From positions 241,914 to 305,913 of the forward strand of contig NZ_KE557275.1 in the NCBI RefSeq assembly GCF_000442255.1: DNA of 64,000 bases. The letters run 5' to 3'. Source of the stretch: Salipiger mucosus DSM 16094 (GTDB taxonomy: Bacteria > Pseudomonadota > Alphaproteobacteria > Rhodobacterales > Rhodobacteraceae). Below, one piece after another: positions 16,822-25,882 of the stretch. The position numbers and the translations under genes were made by a program. The notes under the pieces are model-generated. The model worked only from the letters and a program-made list of their open reading frames with translations, ran no database searches and was not told where the DNA came from. Position 1 is the stretch's first letter, and the number at the start of each line of letters is the position of its first letter.

Positions 16822-18899
16822 GCGGCCACCACGCCAACCAGTGCCGGCCGTGCCTCGACCCCGATTTCCTCGAAGGACAGCACCGGGTTGGAAATGCCCT
16901 TGGCTGATAGGATTGTCCTCAGGAACCGTCTGCGCCTGGCTGAAGTCACAAGCGCCGGAAAGATGCCCTTGTTTGCCGCTTCGCCGATCTCTTCGGCAAC
17001 ACCGTTGGTCAGGCTCTCGAAGGACTCGGGCGGCAGGGCCACGTCGATTGTGCCACGCGCGCCCTCGATCTGGTAGGCGGCAAAGGTCTCCTCCCATTCC
17101 GGCGCCAATTGAACCAGCGGAATCGTCCCATCATCGCGCCGCATGGAGGCGACAAGCTGAAACCCCAGCCGTTGGCGCACCTGTTCGCAGATCGCTTCCG
17201 GCGCGGCCTGCTGACCGCGGGTTTCGGCGACGGCCTCGAGTATCAGTGGCAAGTTTCGAATGCTGACCTGCTCCTCCAGCAACAGGCGCAGCACTTGGTG
17301 GAGCGTATCGATCGGCACCTTGTCCGGGACGAGTTCATCGAGCAGCCGGCGATTGGCCTCGGCACGGGTCTTGTCGCTGAGCGACACGAGCTCGTCGAGC
17401 AGGCGACGCAGGGCCTTCAGAGTCAGCAAGCGTCCGAAATTCCGTTTCACGACCTCGAGCAGGTGTGTCGCCAACACCTCTGTGGGTGTGACGATCGTTG
17501 CACCGGTGATCGCGGCGCGCTCCTGGTCCCTCGGACGTATCCAGCGGGCCGGCGCCCCGTAGACCGGTTCCGTAACGTCGCGCCCTTCGGGCAGCTGCGC
17601 CTGATCTTCGGGAACCAAGGCAAGAACGAGGTCCGGATTCAACTCGCCGCGCGCAATCTCGACCCCCTGGATCCGGATCAGGTAGGTCCCGGTTCCCAGC
17701 GCCGCCGCGTCGGTAAGTCGAATCTCGGGCAGGATCAGGCCGAACGTCGAGGCCACATGTGTGCGCATGTTCGAAATCCGCGCATCCAGCCCGGTGCCCG
17801 GGTCGAGCACCATGTTCACAAGATCAGGGGCGAATTCCACGTGGATTTCATCGACGTCCAGCACGTCCCCGATCGGACGTGTGCGCGGCGCCTCGGGCTC
17901 GGGCGCTTCCAAATCGCCATCTTCCGCTTCAGGCGGCTTCTGCGACATGTACCACGCGACCCCGCAAAGCACGCCCGCTCCCGCGATGAAAGGAAGGAAA
18001 GGCAGCCCAGGGACAAGGGCAAACAGCGCCATGAGAAGGCCAACCGTCGCAAGTGCCGCGGGATGCCGCGCAAGCTGACCCACCATCGCCGCATCTGTCG
18101 CCCCGGTGGCGCCGCCGCGCGCCAAGAGAAGGCCGGAGGCAATCGATATGATGACTGCCGGGATCTGCGACACGAGCCCGTCGCCAACCGTCAGAATGGC
18201 GTAGGTCTCGAAGGCATCGGCAATCGCCATGTCGTGCACGACAACCCCCATGACCATCCCCATCACGATGTTGAGCAGGGTAATCAGGAGGCCGGCGACC
18301 GCATCGCCCTTCACGAATTTCGAGGCGCCGTCGAGTGACCCGAAGAAGGTTGTTTCCTGTTGCTCGCGCTCACGCCTCGCCTTGGCCTCGGCGTGGTCGA
18401 TCGCGCCCGCGGACATGTCGCTATCGATCGCAAGTTGCTTGCCGGGCATGCCGTCCAGCGCAAAGCGTGCACCCACCTCGGCCATGCGGGCAGCGCCCTT
18501 GGTAATCACGGCGAAGTTCACGATCATCAGGACGCCGAAGACCACGAGCCCCAGGAACACGCTGCCACCCATCACGAAATTCGCGAAGCCCTCGATCACG
18601 TCGCCCGCGGCAGACGTCCCGGTGTGCCCGTCCCCGATGATGAGCTTCGTGGAACTCACGTTCAGCGACAGCCGAAGCATTAGCGATGCCAGCAGGATGG
18701 TCGGAAAGGCCGAGAAATCGAGGGGTCGCTCGATAAAGAGCGTGACCGTGAAGATCAGGATTGCGAGTCCGAAGGACGCCGCCAATCCGACGTCGAGCAC
18801 CCAGGCGGGCACCGGCAGGATCATCATGACGATGATCGCCATGAGCGCCACGGCAAGCAAAACCGTTGGACGGAAGAGCGGTTGGCGCCGAGTTGCCAT
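16818..18899 (-). CDS. flhA: Flagellar export gate protein FlhA
   Basis: A 693-residue FlhA. The first half (about 15-310) has eight membrane segments and the FHIPEP-type loop (NFAVITKGAARMAEVGARF, DGMPGKQLAIDSDMSAGAID); the cytoplasmic C-terminal half ends in a variable tail. It forms the nonameric export ring that docks chaperone-substrate complexes. The ATG at 18899 is preferred to a TTG one codon earlier. A 202-base gap separates it from the upstream 739-codon gene, so it may have its own promoter. Confidence 0.95.
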   Translation of the reverse strand: MATRRQPLFRPTVLLAVALMAIIVMMILPVPAWVLDVGLAASFGLAILIFTVTLFIERPLDFSAFPTILLASLMLRLSLNVSSTKLIIGDGHTGTSAAGDVIEGFANFVMGGSVFLGLVVFGVLMIVNFAVITKGAARMAEVGARFALDGMPGKQLAIDSDMSAGAIDHAEAKARREREQQETTFFGSLDGASKFVKGDAVAGLLITLLNIVMGMVMGVVVHDMAIADAFETYAILTVGDGLVSQIPAVIISIASGLLLARGGATGATDAAMVGQLARHPAALATVGLLMALFALVPGLPFLPFIAGAGVLCGVAWYMSQKPPEAEDGDLEAPEPEAPRTRPIGDVLDVDEIHVEFAPDLVNMVLDPGTGLDARISNMRTHVASTFGLILPEIRLTDAAALGTGTYLIRIQGVEIARGELNPDLVLALVPEDQAQLPEGRDVTEPVYGAPARWIRPRDQERAAITGATIVTPTEVLATHLLEVVKRNFGRLLTLKALRRLLDELVSLSDKTRAEANRRLLDELVPDKVPIDTLHQVLRLLLEEQVSIRNLPLILEAVAETRGQQAAPEAICEQVRQRLGFQLVASMRRDDGTIPLVQLAPEWEETFAAYQIEGARGTIDVALPPESFESLTNGVAEEIGEAANKGIFPALVTSARRRRFLRTILSAKGISNPVLSFEEIGVEARPALVGVVAA

Positions 18900-19101
18900 C
18901 AATCAGGCCTCACAACGGGCTGAACAGATGCCCAAATTGTTGGCCGACCGCACGAACTGTTGCCTGCGGTGGCATCCTGAAAATCGCCTCGTTGGGGAAG
19001 GCGGTACTATCTGTTGAAAGATCATTCTGATCCACCCGGATACATCCATGCGCGAGCACAGTTAGAGAAACTTGGTTACCAATCCGTGTTTGGGCACCGT
19101 A

Positions 19102-21321
19102 TCAATTCTCGTCGACTCGGGTTTCTTCCAGCAGTCGCGTCACGGCATCGCGCGCCGCTGCACTGTCGTCGGCAATTGACTCCGCCACCTGCAGACCCGG
19201 CACCCCATCAGGAAGATTGTCTCCGGGATCGCTCATCAGGCCTGCGGCCAACGACAGCGCATCATCGCCAGTACCGGCGACCCGTGTCCAATCACCAGCG
19301 AGCCAGGCAGCGTCGCGCGCGTCCTCGGGCGCTCCGATCTCCTCCATCGTGGTCTGGACGTAATCGAAATCTCCCATCATTCCGCGTGCTTGCGCGCGCA
19401 ATGCAGCCACATCCCCGCCGTCGAGCCCGTCAAGAGCATTCTCGGCGTCTTCGGGGTTCATCCGGGAGAGATGTATTCGCGCCAAGAGCATTCCGCGTAC
19501 CTGCTCAGGGAGTCTTTCGCCCGAAGCGGCCAGCCAATCTGCCGCCAGCTCGGGTAGCCCGACGTCGAGTAGCCGCGCGACGGTGTCACGGACCGTAGCA
19601 TTCGACAGCGCTTCCGAATGACCAGGATCATCGGCCGCCGCGAACCTTAGGAACAACGGATCCTCCGCCTTGCGCACGAGTGCAGAATAAAGAGCCTCGA
19701 TTGCGAGGGTCCTGTATTCCGACGCGATGTCCTCAGTCGTGCCCAGCGCTGAAAAGCCTTCCTCGAACTCTTCGTTTGTCGCCAGGGCACGGAGATTTGT
19801 CAGCCGCATCCTGTCGCCAAGCTCCGAGCCGCGAAATTCCATGGCGTATGCCGCGGACAGGTCGATCACGCGCTCCGGCACCCTCTCGCCATGCTCCGAC
19901 GCGATCTCCACGGCGGCCTCCAAAGCCTCGGGAGCATTAGGGGCGTCCGATACAGCCAAATCCTCCAAGATTGGACGGGCCGTCTCGACAGCCCCCGACA
20001 TCCTGTCGATCCGTGCGCCCTGGAACGTCATATCCTCATCGTAGACACCTGTCGCTCGCTCCAGCCTTGCCAGAAGGTTTCGGCCCTCGTCGGCCTGTCC
20101 TTCCTCGGCAAGTCGTCCGGCGAGCGCGGGTCCCAGATGTCGCCTGAGGTTGACCGGCAACTCCTCGAAGCTTCTCAGGATCGCAGAAGTATTGATCGTC
20201 GACAGGGACGGCAGTGATCTGGAGCCAAGCAGGGCCCACAGGGCCGCACGGCCATCGCAGCTGGTCTGCGCTGCGAAGACTCCCGTCGTGTCCTGCCCTC
20301 CCTCGACCAGCCTCGCAAGGGCGACCAGGACAGGATCCGAGTGCATCGGATCGAGATCCACTATTCGCATGGCTTCCGAGCCAAGACCAAAATGAATGTA
20401 TCGCCGAGCCAGTCGTTCCGCGATCTCGGGGTTGAACCGATCGAACTCTCCGTACAACTCTCGCCTCAACTCTCCGATCTGGAGCCTGAAGTCGCGATCT
20501 TCGTCCGCCCAGGCCGCAAGGTCCAGTTCGCGGTCCTGCACGCATCGATCGCCCCCGATGCGAAGGCGGGCTTCCCCGGATTCGAAGCCGACCTCCGCAT
20601 GGAGGCTCTCCGATAGGCGATCGAAGGTTGTCGCGGTACTTTCGCGCTTCCCCGCCGTCTCCATTTGCTCAGCCCGGGGTTTTCCCTCCGATAGGCTGCG
20701 GGTGGTAAGCCGGGTGGCAGCAGTCAAGAGCCCCCTCGTCGCGGCGGTGGCGAGCTGTTCGGCGAGGTGCCTTTCGAATTCTGTGGGCCCATCCGACGTC
20801 GAGATATCTTCCAAGCTCGGCGTGAAGTCGTGTTTCAGAAGATTGTCACTGGCTTTCAGAGGTGGCCCCACCCCCGGGGTGGACCCGACACGTATCCGGG
20901 TAAACTCTTTCCGGGACCCGGATGTCTGCATTTCTTCCGCCTGAGGGTCTGGCGATGGCGCTGGAGCCACGTCGATCACAAGCATGTTGTCCTTCGCGAC
21001 GAAAGCCTCCGTCGAACAGGCACAGTTCAGCGTGATCGCGACGGTTGGCCCCGACCCCACTACGGATACGGATGCTATGCGTGATCGGTCGATCCGATCG
21101 AAGACGCGGCTGACGTCTATCCCTGTCTGCGCACCTGAGAACGAAATCCGAATGCCTTCCGATGCTTCTCTGCTATCGATCTCCCAGTCAGATCCATCCG
21201 GCATATCGAACACCAACCGGGTGAAGCTGCCGTGCTCTCCGGATCGCGCCACGATTTGCTGCGCCCGAAGTGGAGCGGCGAAGACAACAAGCAACGCAAG
21301 CAGGAGTCCGAAGCCTCTCAC
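19102..21321 (-). CDS. Large periplasmic protein coupled to motA; N-terminal AMIN-like domain plus helical repeats
   Basis: A 739-residue protein I do not recognise by name. It has a cleavable signal peptide (LLLALLVVFAAPLRAQ, cut near residue 20). Residues about 22-118 form alternating beta strands (TRLVFDMPDGSDWEI, IASVSVVGSGPTVAITL, NMLVIDVAPA) that resemble an AMIN-type domain. A linker of about 90 polar residues follows, then about 470 residues of Ala/Leu/Glu-rich helices with TPR/Sel1-like spacing. It starts at a GTG that overlaps the motA stop (GTGA), so the two are translationally coupled. Position and localisation suggest a stator or motor accessory comparable to rhizobial MotC, but no sequence link to MotC is claimed. 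Confidence 0.7.
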   Translation of the reverse strand: MRGFGLLLALLVVFAAPLRAQQIVARSGEHGSFTRLVFDMPDGSDWEIDSREASEGIRISFSGAQTGIDVSRVFDRIDRSRIASVSVVGSGPTVAITLNCACSTEAFVAKDNMLVIDVAPAPSPDPQAEEMQTSGSRKEFTRIRVGSTPGVGPPLKASDNLLKHDFTPSLEDISTSDGPTEFERHLAEQLATAATRGLLTAATRLTTRSLSEGKPRAEQMETAGKRESTATTFDRLSESLHAEVGFESGEARLRIGGDRCVQDRELDLAAWADEDRDFRLQIGELRRELYGEFDRFNPEIAERLARRYIHFGLGSEAMRIVDLDPMHSDPVLVALARLVEGGQDTTGVFAAQTSCDGRAALWALLGSRSLPSLSTINTSAILRSFEELPVNLRRHLGPALAGRLAEEGQADEGRNLLARLERATGVYDEDMTFQGARIDRMSGAVETARPILEDLAVSDAPNAPEALEAAVEIASEHGERVPERVIDLSAAYAMEFRGSELGDRMRLTNLRALATNEEFEEGFSALGTTEDIASEYRTLAIEALYSALVRKAEDPLFLRFAAADDPGHSEALSNATVRDTVARLLDVGLPELAADWLAASGERLPEQVRGMLLARIHLSRMNPEDAENALDGLDGGDVAALRAQARGMMGDFDYVQTTMEEIGAPEDARDAAWLAGDWTRVAGTGDDALSLAAGLMSDPGDNLPDGVPGLQVAESIADDSAAARDAVTRLLEETRVDEN

Positions 21322-22187
21322 GAAGCCACCTGTTTGACGGATTTCAACGCTTCCTCGAGATCCACGAAGCTGGGACGGAAATGGGCCGGCGTGTTCTGGC
21401 GTCCGACCTCGATGCAGATATTGGTCGCGTGGTTGTGCAGGTTCGCGACCAGGACTTCACGAATTAGGTGGTAGAAGTGCAGATCATCAGCGACCACGTT
21501 CTTGATCTTGTTCGCGAAGGGACCCGCGAAACCATAGGCCAGGAAGACCCCCAGGAACGTGCCAACCAGCGCCGCGCCGATCAGCTTTCCCAGCACTTCC
21601 GGTGGTTGGTCGATCGATGCCATTGTCTTGATCACACCCAGCACGGCCGCAACGATTCCAAGCGCCGGAAGCCCATCGGCCATGGCCTGTAGTGCATGGC
21701 TGGAATGGAGGCGATGATGCTCCAGGCCCTCGATACGCTTGTCGAGCACCTCTTCTACCTGGTGAGGATCGTCGTAGTTCATCGACATGGACCGCAGCGT
21801 GTCGCAAATAAGCTCTATGGCGACCGAATCCTTTTGAATCTTGGGATATTTCGAGAAAATCGCCGAATCCCCCGGCGCCTCTACATGCTCCTCGATCGCC
21901 ACAGGACTCTGTCGCGCGAGGCGTATCAACTCGAAGAGCAGACATAGAAGATCACGATAGTCGCCGGGCTTCCATTTCGTGCCCTTGAAGACCTTGCCGA
22001 CATCCTTGAGCGTGTGCTTCACGACACCGATGTCGTTGCCAATCAGGAAGGTCCCAAGCGCGGCGCCGCCTATGATCATCATCTCGAAAGGCAAAGCCTT
22101 GAGGATGAGGGCCATTTTGCCCCCGGCAAGGATATATCCTCCGAAAACCATGCCGAAAATCACGATGATACCGACCATGCCGAGCAT
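21318..22187 (-). CDS. motA: Flagellar motor stator protein MotA
   Basis: A 289-residue MotA with four membrane segments and the conserved cytoplasmic loop (GDYRDLLCLLFELIRLARQS, KIQKDSVAIELICDTLRSMS). The third-fourth membrane pair includes ADGLPALGIVAAVLGVIKTM, holding the conserved Pro of the proton path, and ALVGTFLGVFLAYGF. With MotB it forms the torque-generating stator. Unusually for enterics, but common here, motB is separate at 28.1 kb; motA is instead coupled to the 739-residue periplasmic gene. Confidence 0.95.
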   Translation of the reverse strand: MLGMVGIIVIFGMVFGGYILAGGKMALILKALPFEMMIIGGAALGTFLIGNDIGVVKHTLKDVGKVFKGTKWKPGDYRDLLCLLFELIRLARQSPVAIEEHVEAPGDSAIFSKYPKIQKDSVAIELICDTLRSMSMNYDDPHQVEEVLDKRIEGLEHHRLHSSHALQAMADGLPALGIVAAVLGVIKTMASIDQPPEVLGKLIGAALVGTFLGVFLAYGFAGPFANKIKNVVADDLHFYHLIREVLVANLHNHATNICIEVGRQNTPAHFRPSFVDLEEALKSVKQVAS

Positions 22188-22267
22188 CTGGGCGACTCCT
22201 TCACAAGCGTTGTGCTTTCTCTAGACCCTGCGCCGTTAACAAAGCCTGTTCAGAAAAGGCCTCGGCC

Positions 22268-23374
22268 TCACATCACGACGAATTCCGCGTGCAGCGCTCC
22301 AGCAGCCTTGATGCTCTTGAGGATGTCGATCATGTCGCGCGGCGATACGCCGAGGGCATTCAGGCCACCAATCACCTCGGACAAGGAAGTGCCTCCGGGG
22401 ATCTCCGCGAGCGCGATGCCTGGGTCCTCCTCGATACCGGCTCGAGTGCGTGGTACGATCACGGTTTCGCCTTCGGCGAAGGGGTTGGGTTGTACCGCGA
22501 CGGGCGTTTCCTCGATACGAAGCGTCAGGTTTCCCTGGGACACCGCGACACGAGAGATCCGCACATCCTCTCCCATGACAATGGTTCCGGACCGTTGATC
22601 CACCACCACACGGGCACGCCGCTCAGGTTGGACCGGCAGGTTCTCGATGGCAACGACAGCGCGCGCCGGGGAGGGCGCGCCGGTGCTTGCAAGGTCGACC
22701 GACACCGTGCCTGCGTCCATCATCGTCGCCGCCCGCCGGCCCACGGCACGGTTGATCGCCGTTTCGATCCTTGCGGCCGTCGTAAAATCCGGCTCGCGCA
22801 GCGCCAGGCGCAAGGACGAGAGCTGGGAGAAATCAAAATCGACCTCGCGCTCGATCCTGGCGCCAGCAGGTATCACGCCGGACGTTGGTACGCCTTGCAC
22901 GACACGTGCGGCGTCGCCTTCGGCCTCCACCCCACCGGCGATCACGGTACCCTGCGCAACCGCGTAGATATCCCCGTCGGCGGCGTTGAGGGGGGTCATG
23001 ATGAGCGTCCCCCCCAGCAGGCTGTCAGAGTCCCCGATCGCGGAAACCGTGACATCGATCTGGCTTCCGGCACGGGCAAATGGCGGGAGCCGGCCCGTCA
23101 CAAAGACGGCGGCCACATTACGCGGACGGAACTCTTCCCCTGTGACGTTCACCCCCAGGCGTTCGAGGATGTTCTGCATGATTTCCTCTGTGAAGGGCGC
23201 GTTCCGCAGACCGTCGCCCGTCCCGTTGAGACCGACGACAAGCCCGTATCCGACGAGGTCGTTGGACCGGACGCCGTCAACTTCGACGAGATCCTTGATG
23301 CGAACGCTCTGCGCGTCGGATGGGCACGCGAGAACGGACATCGCGGCAATGATGATCGGGGCGAAACGCATCAT
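22268..23374 (-). CDS. flgI: Flagellar P-ring protein FlgI
   Basis: A 368-residue periplasmic protein with a signal peptide (IIIAAMSVLACPSDAQ) and FlgI segments: VRIKDLVEVDGVRSNDLVGY, GLVVGLNGTGDGLRNAPFTE, NVAAVFVTGRLPPFARAGS and a C-terminal LNALGVSPRDMIDILKSIKA. It builds the P ring in the peptidoglycan layer, assisted by FlgA. Its start overlaps the flgL stop by 4 bases. Confidence 0.95.
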   Translation of the reverse strand: MMRFAPIIIAAMSVLACPSDAQSVRIKDLVEVDGVRSNDLVGYGLVVGLNGTGDGLRNAPFTEEIMQNILERLGVNVTGEEFRPRNVAAVFVTGRLPPFARAGSQIDVTVSAIGDSDSLLGGTLIMTPLNAADGDIYAVAQGTVIAGGVEAEGDAARVVQGVPTSGVIPAGARIEREVDFDFSQLSSLRLALREPDFTTAARIETAINRAVGRRAATMMDAGTVSVDLASTGAPSPARAVVAIENLPVQPERRARVVVDQRSGTIVMGEDVRISRVAVSQGNLTLRIEETPVAVQPNPFAEGETVIVPRTRAGIEEDPGIALAEIPGGTSLSEVIGGLNALGVSPRDMIDILKSIKAAGALHAEFVVM

Positions 23375-24375
23375 CTCAGAAACTCCACCAGCGACATGCG
23401 CGAAGACCGAACCGATATTGCGTAGAGCGACTCCAGTTGAGCGCGCGTATTCTCATATTTCGCCGCGGTCTCGTAGTCGTCGATGCCAACCAGTTCGAGC
23501 CGGGCCAAGGACGTCGCAGTGCGCTCTGCGGCATTCCGTGTAGCGGTTTCCTCGACCCGCGCTTCGAGCGCACCCAGGCTCGCTCGGAGCTCGACAACCT
23601 CCGCCTGGTCGCCTTGAAGCGTGCTCGCCGCATCGGAAATGAGCTTGATCTGGAGATCGTCCGGAAACCCCAGGCCATCATCCGTGGCAAGCGCGGCCTT
23701 GGCGACCGATTTCAACAGGTCGCGAAAGACCTGGTCGTCGGCCCGGATATCGAGCCGGGCGGTTTCACCCTCGCCAAGCTTCAGCGGTGCAAGGCTCGTC
23801 GTCGAACCGAGGTAGCCCGCCGTCTCGAAGCCGCCGCCCGGACTGTCGAACCAGGTGTCCAGCGCGGCATCCACCCCGGCGGCTGTCGTCTCGCCTGACA
23901 GCGCCGCTCGCAGATCGGTCAGGATGGTATCAACATCCGCGAGCGCCGGCCCATCGGTGGCAATGCCCGAAAACAGATAACGCCCACCGACCGAACGGTT
24001 CAGCCCGTTCACGATCTGGCCCATCGCGGTTTCCGCCTCGTCCGCGAGGGTGCGCAGCATTTCTTCGCTGGGCGTGAGCTCGGCCGAGACCAGGACCTGC
24101 GACAGTTGTTCCGACCGTTCCTGGATCTCGTCGAGCGTGGTCTGCATCGTTCCGGTCAGGAAACTCGCTTCAGTCGTGTTCACACGGTAGCTTTCGAGCT
24201 TGGCCAGCGTCCGGTCGATGGCAACCAGACCCGACACGTCACCACCAAGATGCGTGGCGGAGTCGCGGACAAAACCGGTGGCCATCTCGACCCCGAGTCG
24301 ATCCAGGTCGCGGTTGAGGCGGGTCTGGTTCGTGCGCAGCACGAGCATGCGTGCCAAGTCTCCAACGGTATCCAT
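23371..24375 (-). CDS. flgL: Flagellar hook-filament junction protein FlgL
   Basis: A 334-residue junction protein with the flagellin-like N-terminal helix (TNQTRLNRDLDRLGVEMATG) and GLNRSVGGRYLFSGIATDGP near residues 125-145; the C-terminal helix (RTATSLARLELVGIDDYETA, ending EFLR) also resembles flagellin. FlgL joins the hook to the filament with FlgK. It sits 9 bases after flgK. Confidence 0.88.
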   Translation of the reverse strand: MDTVGDLARMLVLRTNQTRLNRDLDRLGVEMATGFVRDSATHLGGDVSGLVAIDRTLAKLESYRVNTTEASFLTGTMQTTLDEIQERSEQLSQVLVSAELTPSEEMLRTLADEAETAMGQIVNGLNRSVGGRYLFSGIATDGPALADVDTILTDLRAALSGETTAAGVDAALDTWFDSPGGGFETAGYLGSTTSLAPLKLGEGETARLDIRADDQVFRDLLKSVAKAALATDDGLGFPDDLQIKLISDAASTLQGDQAEVVELRASLGALEARVEETATRNAAERTATSLARLELVGIDDYETAAKYENTRAQLESLYAISVRSSRMSLVEFLR

Positions 24376-24384
24376 GTATCCTCC

Positions 24385-25845
24385 TCAGATGCTCAGCAGG
24401 GTCTGCATGAGATCGTCGACGACGGTCATGACCCGCGCGTTTGCCGCATAGTGCTGCTCCACGCGCATCAGGGTCTGCAGTTCGGCGTCGGTATCGACAC
24501 CCTTGGACAGCTCGAGTTCCCGCAAGGCTGTGTGGCGAGCCGTGTTGTACGCCACCTCGCCATCCGCCCGGACCCGCGCAGCCGAGACCGCGGCGTGAAA
24601 ATCCGCGACATGCGAGGCGAAACTGCGCGCACCTGTCCCGAGGGCGGCAGACGCCGGTGCAACCAGTGCATCGAGCGTATCGGAATAGCCGCCGATCAAC
24701 GTCGCATCGCCCACGGGACCGGGGGTTGCGGCTCCCAACCCGTCTCGCAGACGCCACAGTCCGGCCCCGTCGGGCTCGACCAGCGAATTGAGCGAGATGC
24801 GGCCGGCGAGGCCCGTTTCGTCGACGGGGTTGAATGCTGCACCGGCGTCGGTGAACAATCCGGGATCGCCTGGCGTGAGGGTGCCATCCGGACCGCCGGG
24901 ACCGAAGCGCTCGACGAGGTCGCGTGCAAGACCGTCCAGAACGGCCTGCATGTCGGGCGCCGCCCTATCGCGGATCTGCAATTGGGCCCCGAGAGTGCCG
25001 CCGCCGAGCGGTCCTGCGTTTCCGCTGTTGATCGGTTGACGATTGATGCTGAGACCCGAGAGCGCGCCGCCGGTGAGGGTCATGTCTGCCGTGATCGGTT
25101 CAGTCGGCGTGAACCCGATTTCGGCCGGCTGGCTGTTGATCATGCTGTCGAGCAGAACCGTTCCGGATGCCGCATAGAGCGCAAGCCCACCGTTGTCCCG
25201 TTCAACGGTGCGCAGGGGCACGATGTCCGAGATCGTATCGATCGCACGCTGACGTTCATCCATGAGCGATGACGCGTCCCCGTTACGCACCATTGTTTCG
25301 GCAATCGCAGAATTGAGCTGTCTGACCTGCTGCAGTGCCCCGTTCAGAGTGCCGACCTGCCGGGCGACCGATTGATCGGCTTCGACGCGTGCTTGCTGAA
25401 CGTCTCCGGACAGGCTGTTCATTGTCCGGGCAAAGTCCCGCGCGGTATGGGCGACTGTCTGCAGGCGCTGGGTCGATGCCGTGTTGGACGATGCCGAGGT
25501 CAGCGCGTTCTCGAAGGCGGTGAAGCGTGCCGTGAGTGATCCCTCTTCGCCGCTTTCACCGAGAAGGTCCGCGAAGCGGGTTGCGAAGGTCTGCATGTCG
25601 CCCGCGAAACCGGCCTGGGCATCCGACAGGCGGCGATCTGCAAGGACGCCTGTGTCGACCTGGCGCTGGACGCCGTCGATCCAGACGCCACCCGCGCTTC
25701 CCGCGGTCCGGGGCGATAGCGACAAGACGCGACGGCCGTAGCTTTCCGTTGTGGCATTCGCGATGTTGGACGATATCAGCGTCGCGGCGCGACTGTTGGC
25801 GGTGAGGCCGCTCAGGGCGTTGGAAAGAGCTCCGGACAACGACAT
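24385..25845 (-). CDS. flgK: Flagellar hook-associated protein FlgK
   Basis: A 486-residue HAP1 with the N-terminal rod/hook motif SSNIANATTESYGRRVLSLS (about 25-44), a variable centre, and the C-terminal helix with ELSKGVDTDAELQTLMRVEQ followed by ANARVMTVVDDLMQTLLSI. It caps hook growth and seats FlgL. It follows flgE by 37 bases. Confidence 0.93.
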   Translation of the reverse strand: MSLSGALSNALSGLTANSRAATLISSNIANATTESYGRRVLSLSPRTAGSAGGVWIDGVQRQVDTGVLADRRLSDAQAGFAGDMQTFATRFADLLGESGEEGSLTARFTAFENALTSASSNTASTQRLQTVAHTARDFARTMNSLSGDVQQARVEADQSVARQVGTLNGALQQVRQLNSAIAETMVRNGDASSLMDERQRAIDTISDIVPLRTVERDNGGLALYAASGTVLLDSMINSQPAEIGFTPTEPITADMTLTGGALSGLSINRQPINSGNAGPLGGGTLGAQLQIRDRAAPDMQAVLDGLARDLVERFGPGGPDGTLTPGDPGLFTDAGAAFNPVDETGLAGRISLNSLVEPDGAGLWRLRDGLGAATPGPVGDATLIGGYSDTLDALVAPASAALGTGARSFASHVADFHAAVSAARVRADGEVAYNTARHTALRELELSKGVDTDAELQTLMRVEQHYAANARVMTVVDDLMQTLLSI

Positions 25846-25882
25846 TCAGCGGCCTCCCGTGGTGGGCCGATCCCGTGCGGGA

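Noticed and set aside
14534..16837. One long minus-strand frame spanning parts of fliR, flhB and the small ORF
   Set aside because: Most of it is out of frame with fliR and flhB; only its last 140 codons, from the ATG at 14956, form a credible gene.
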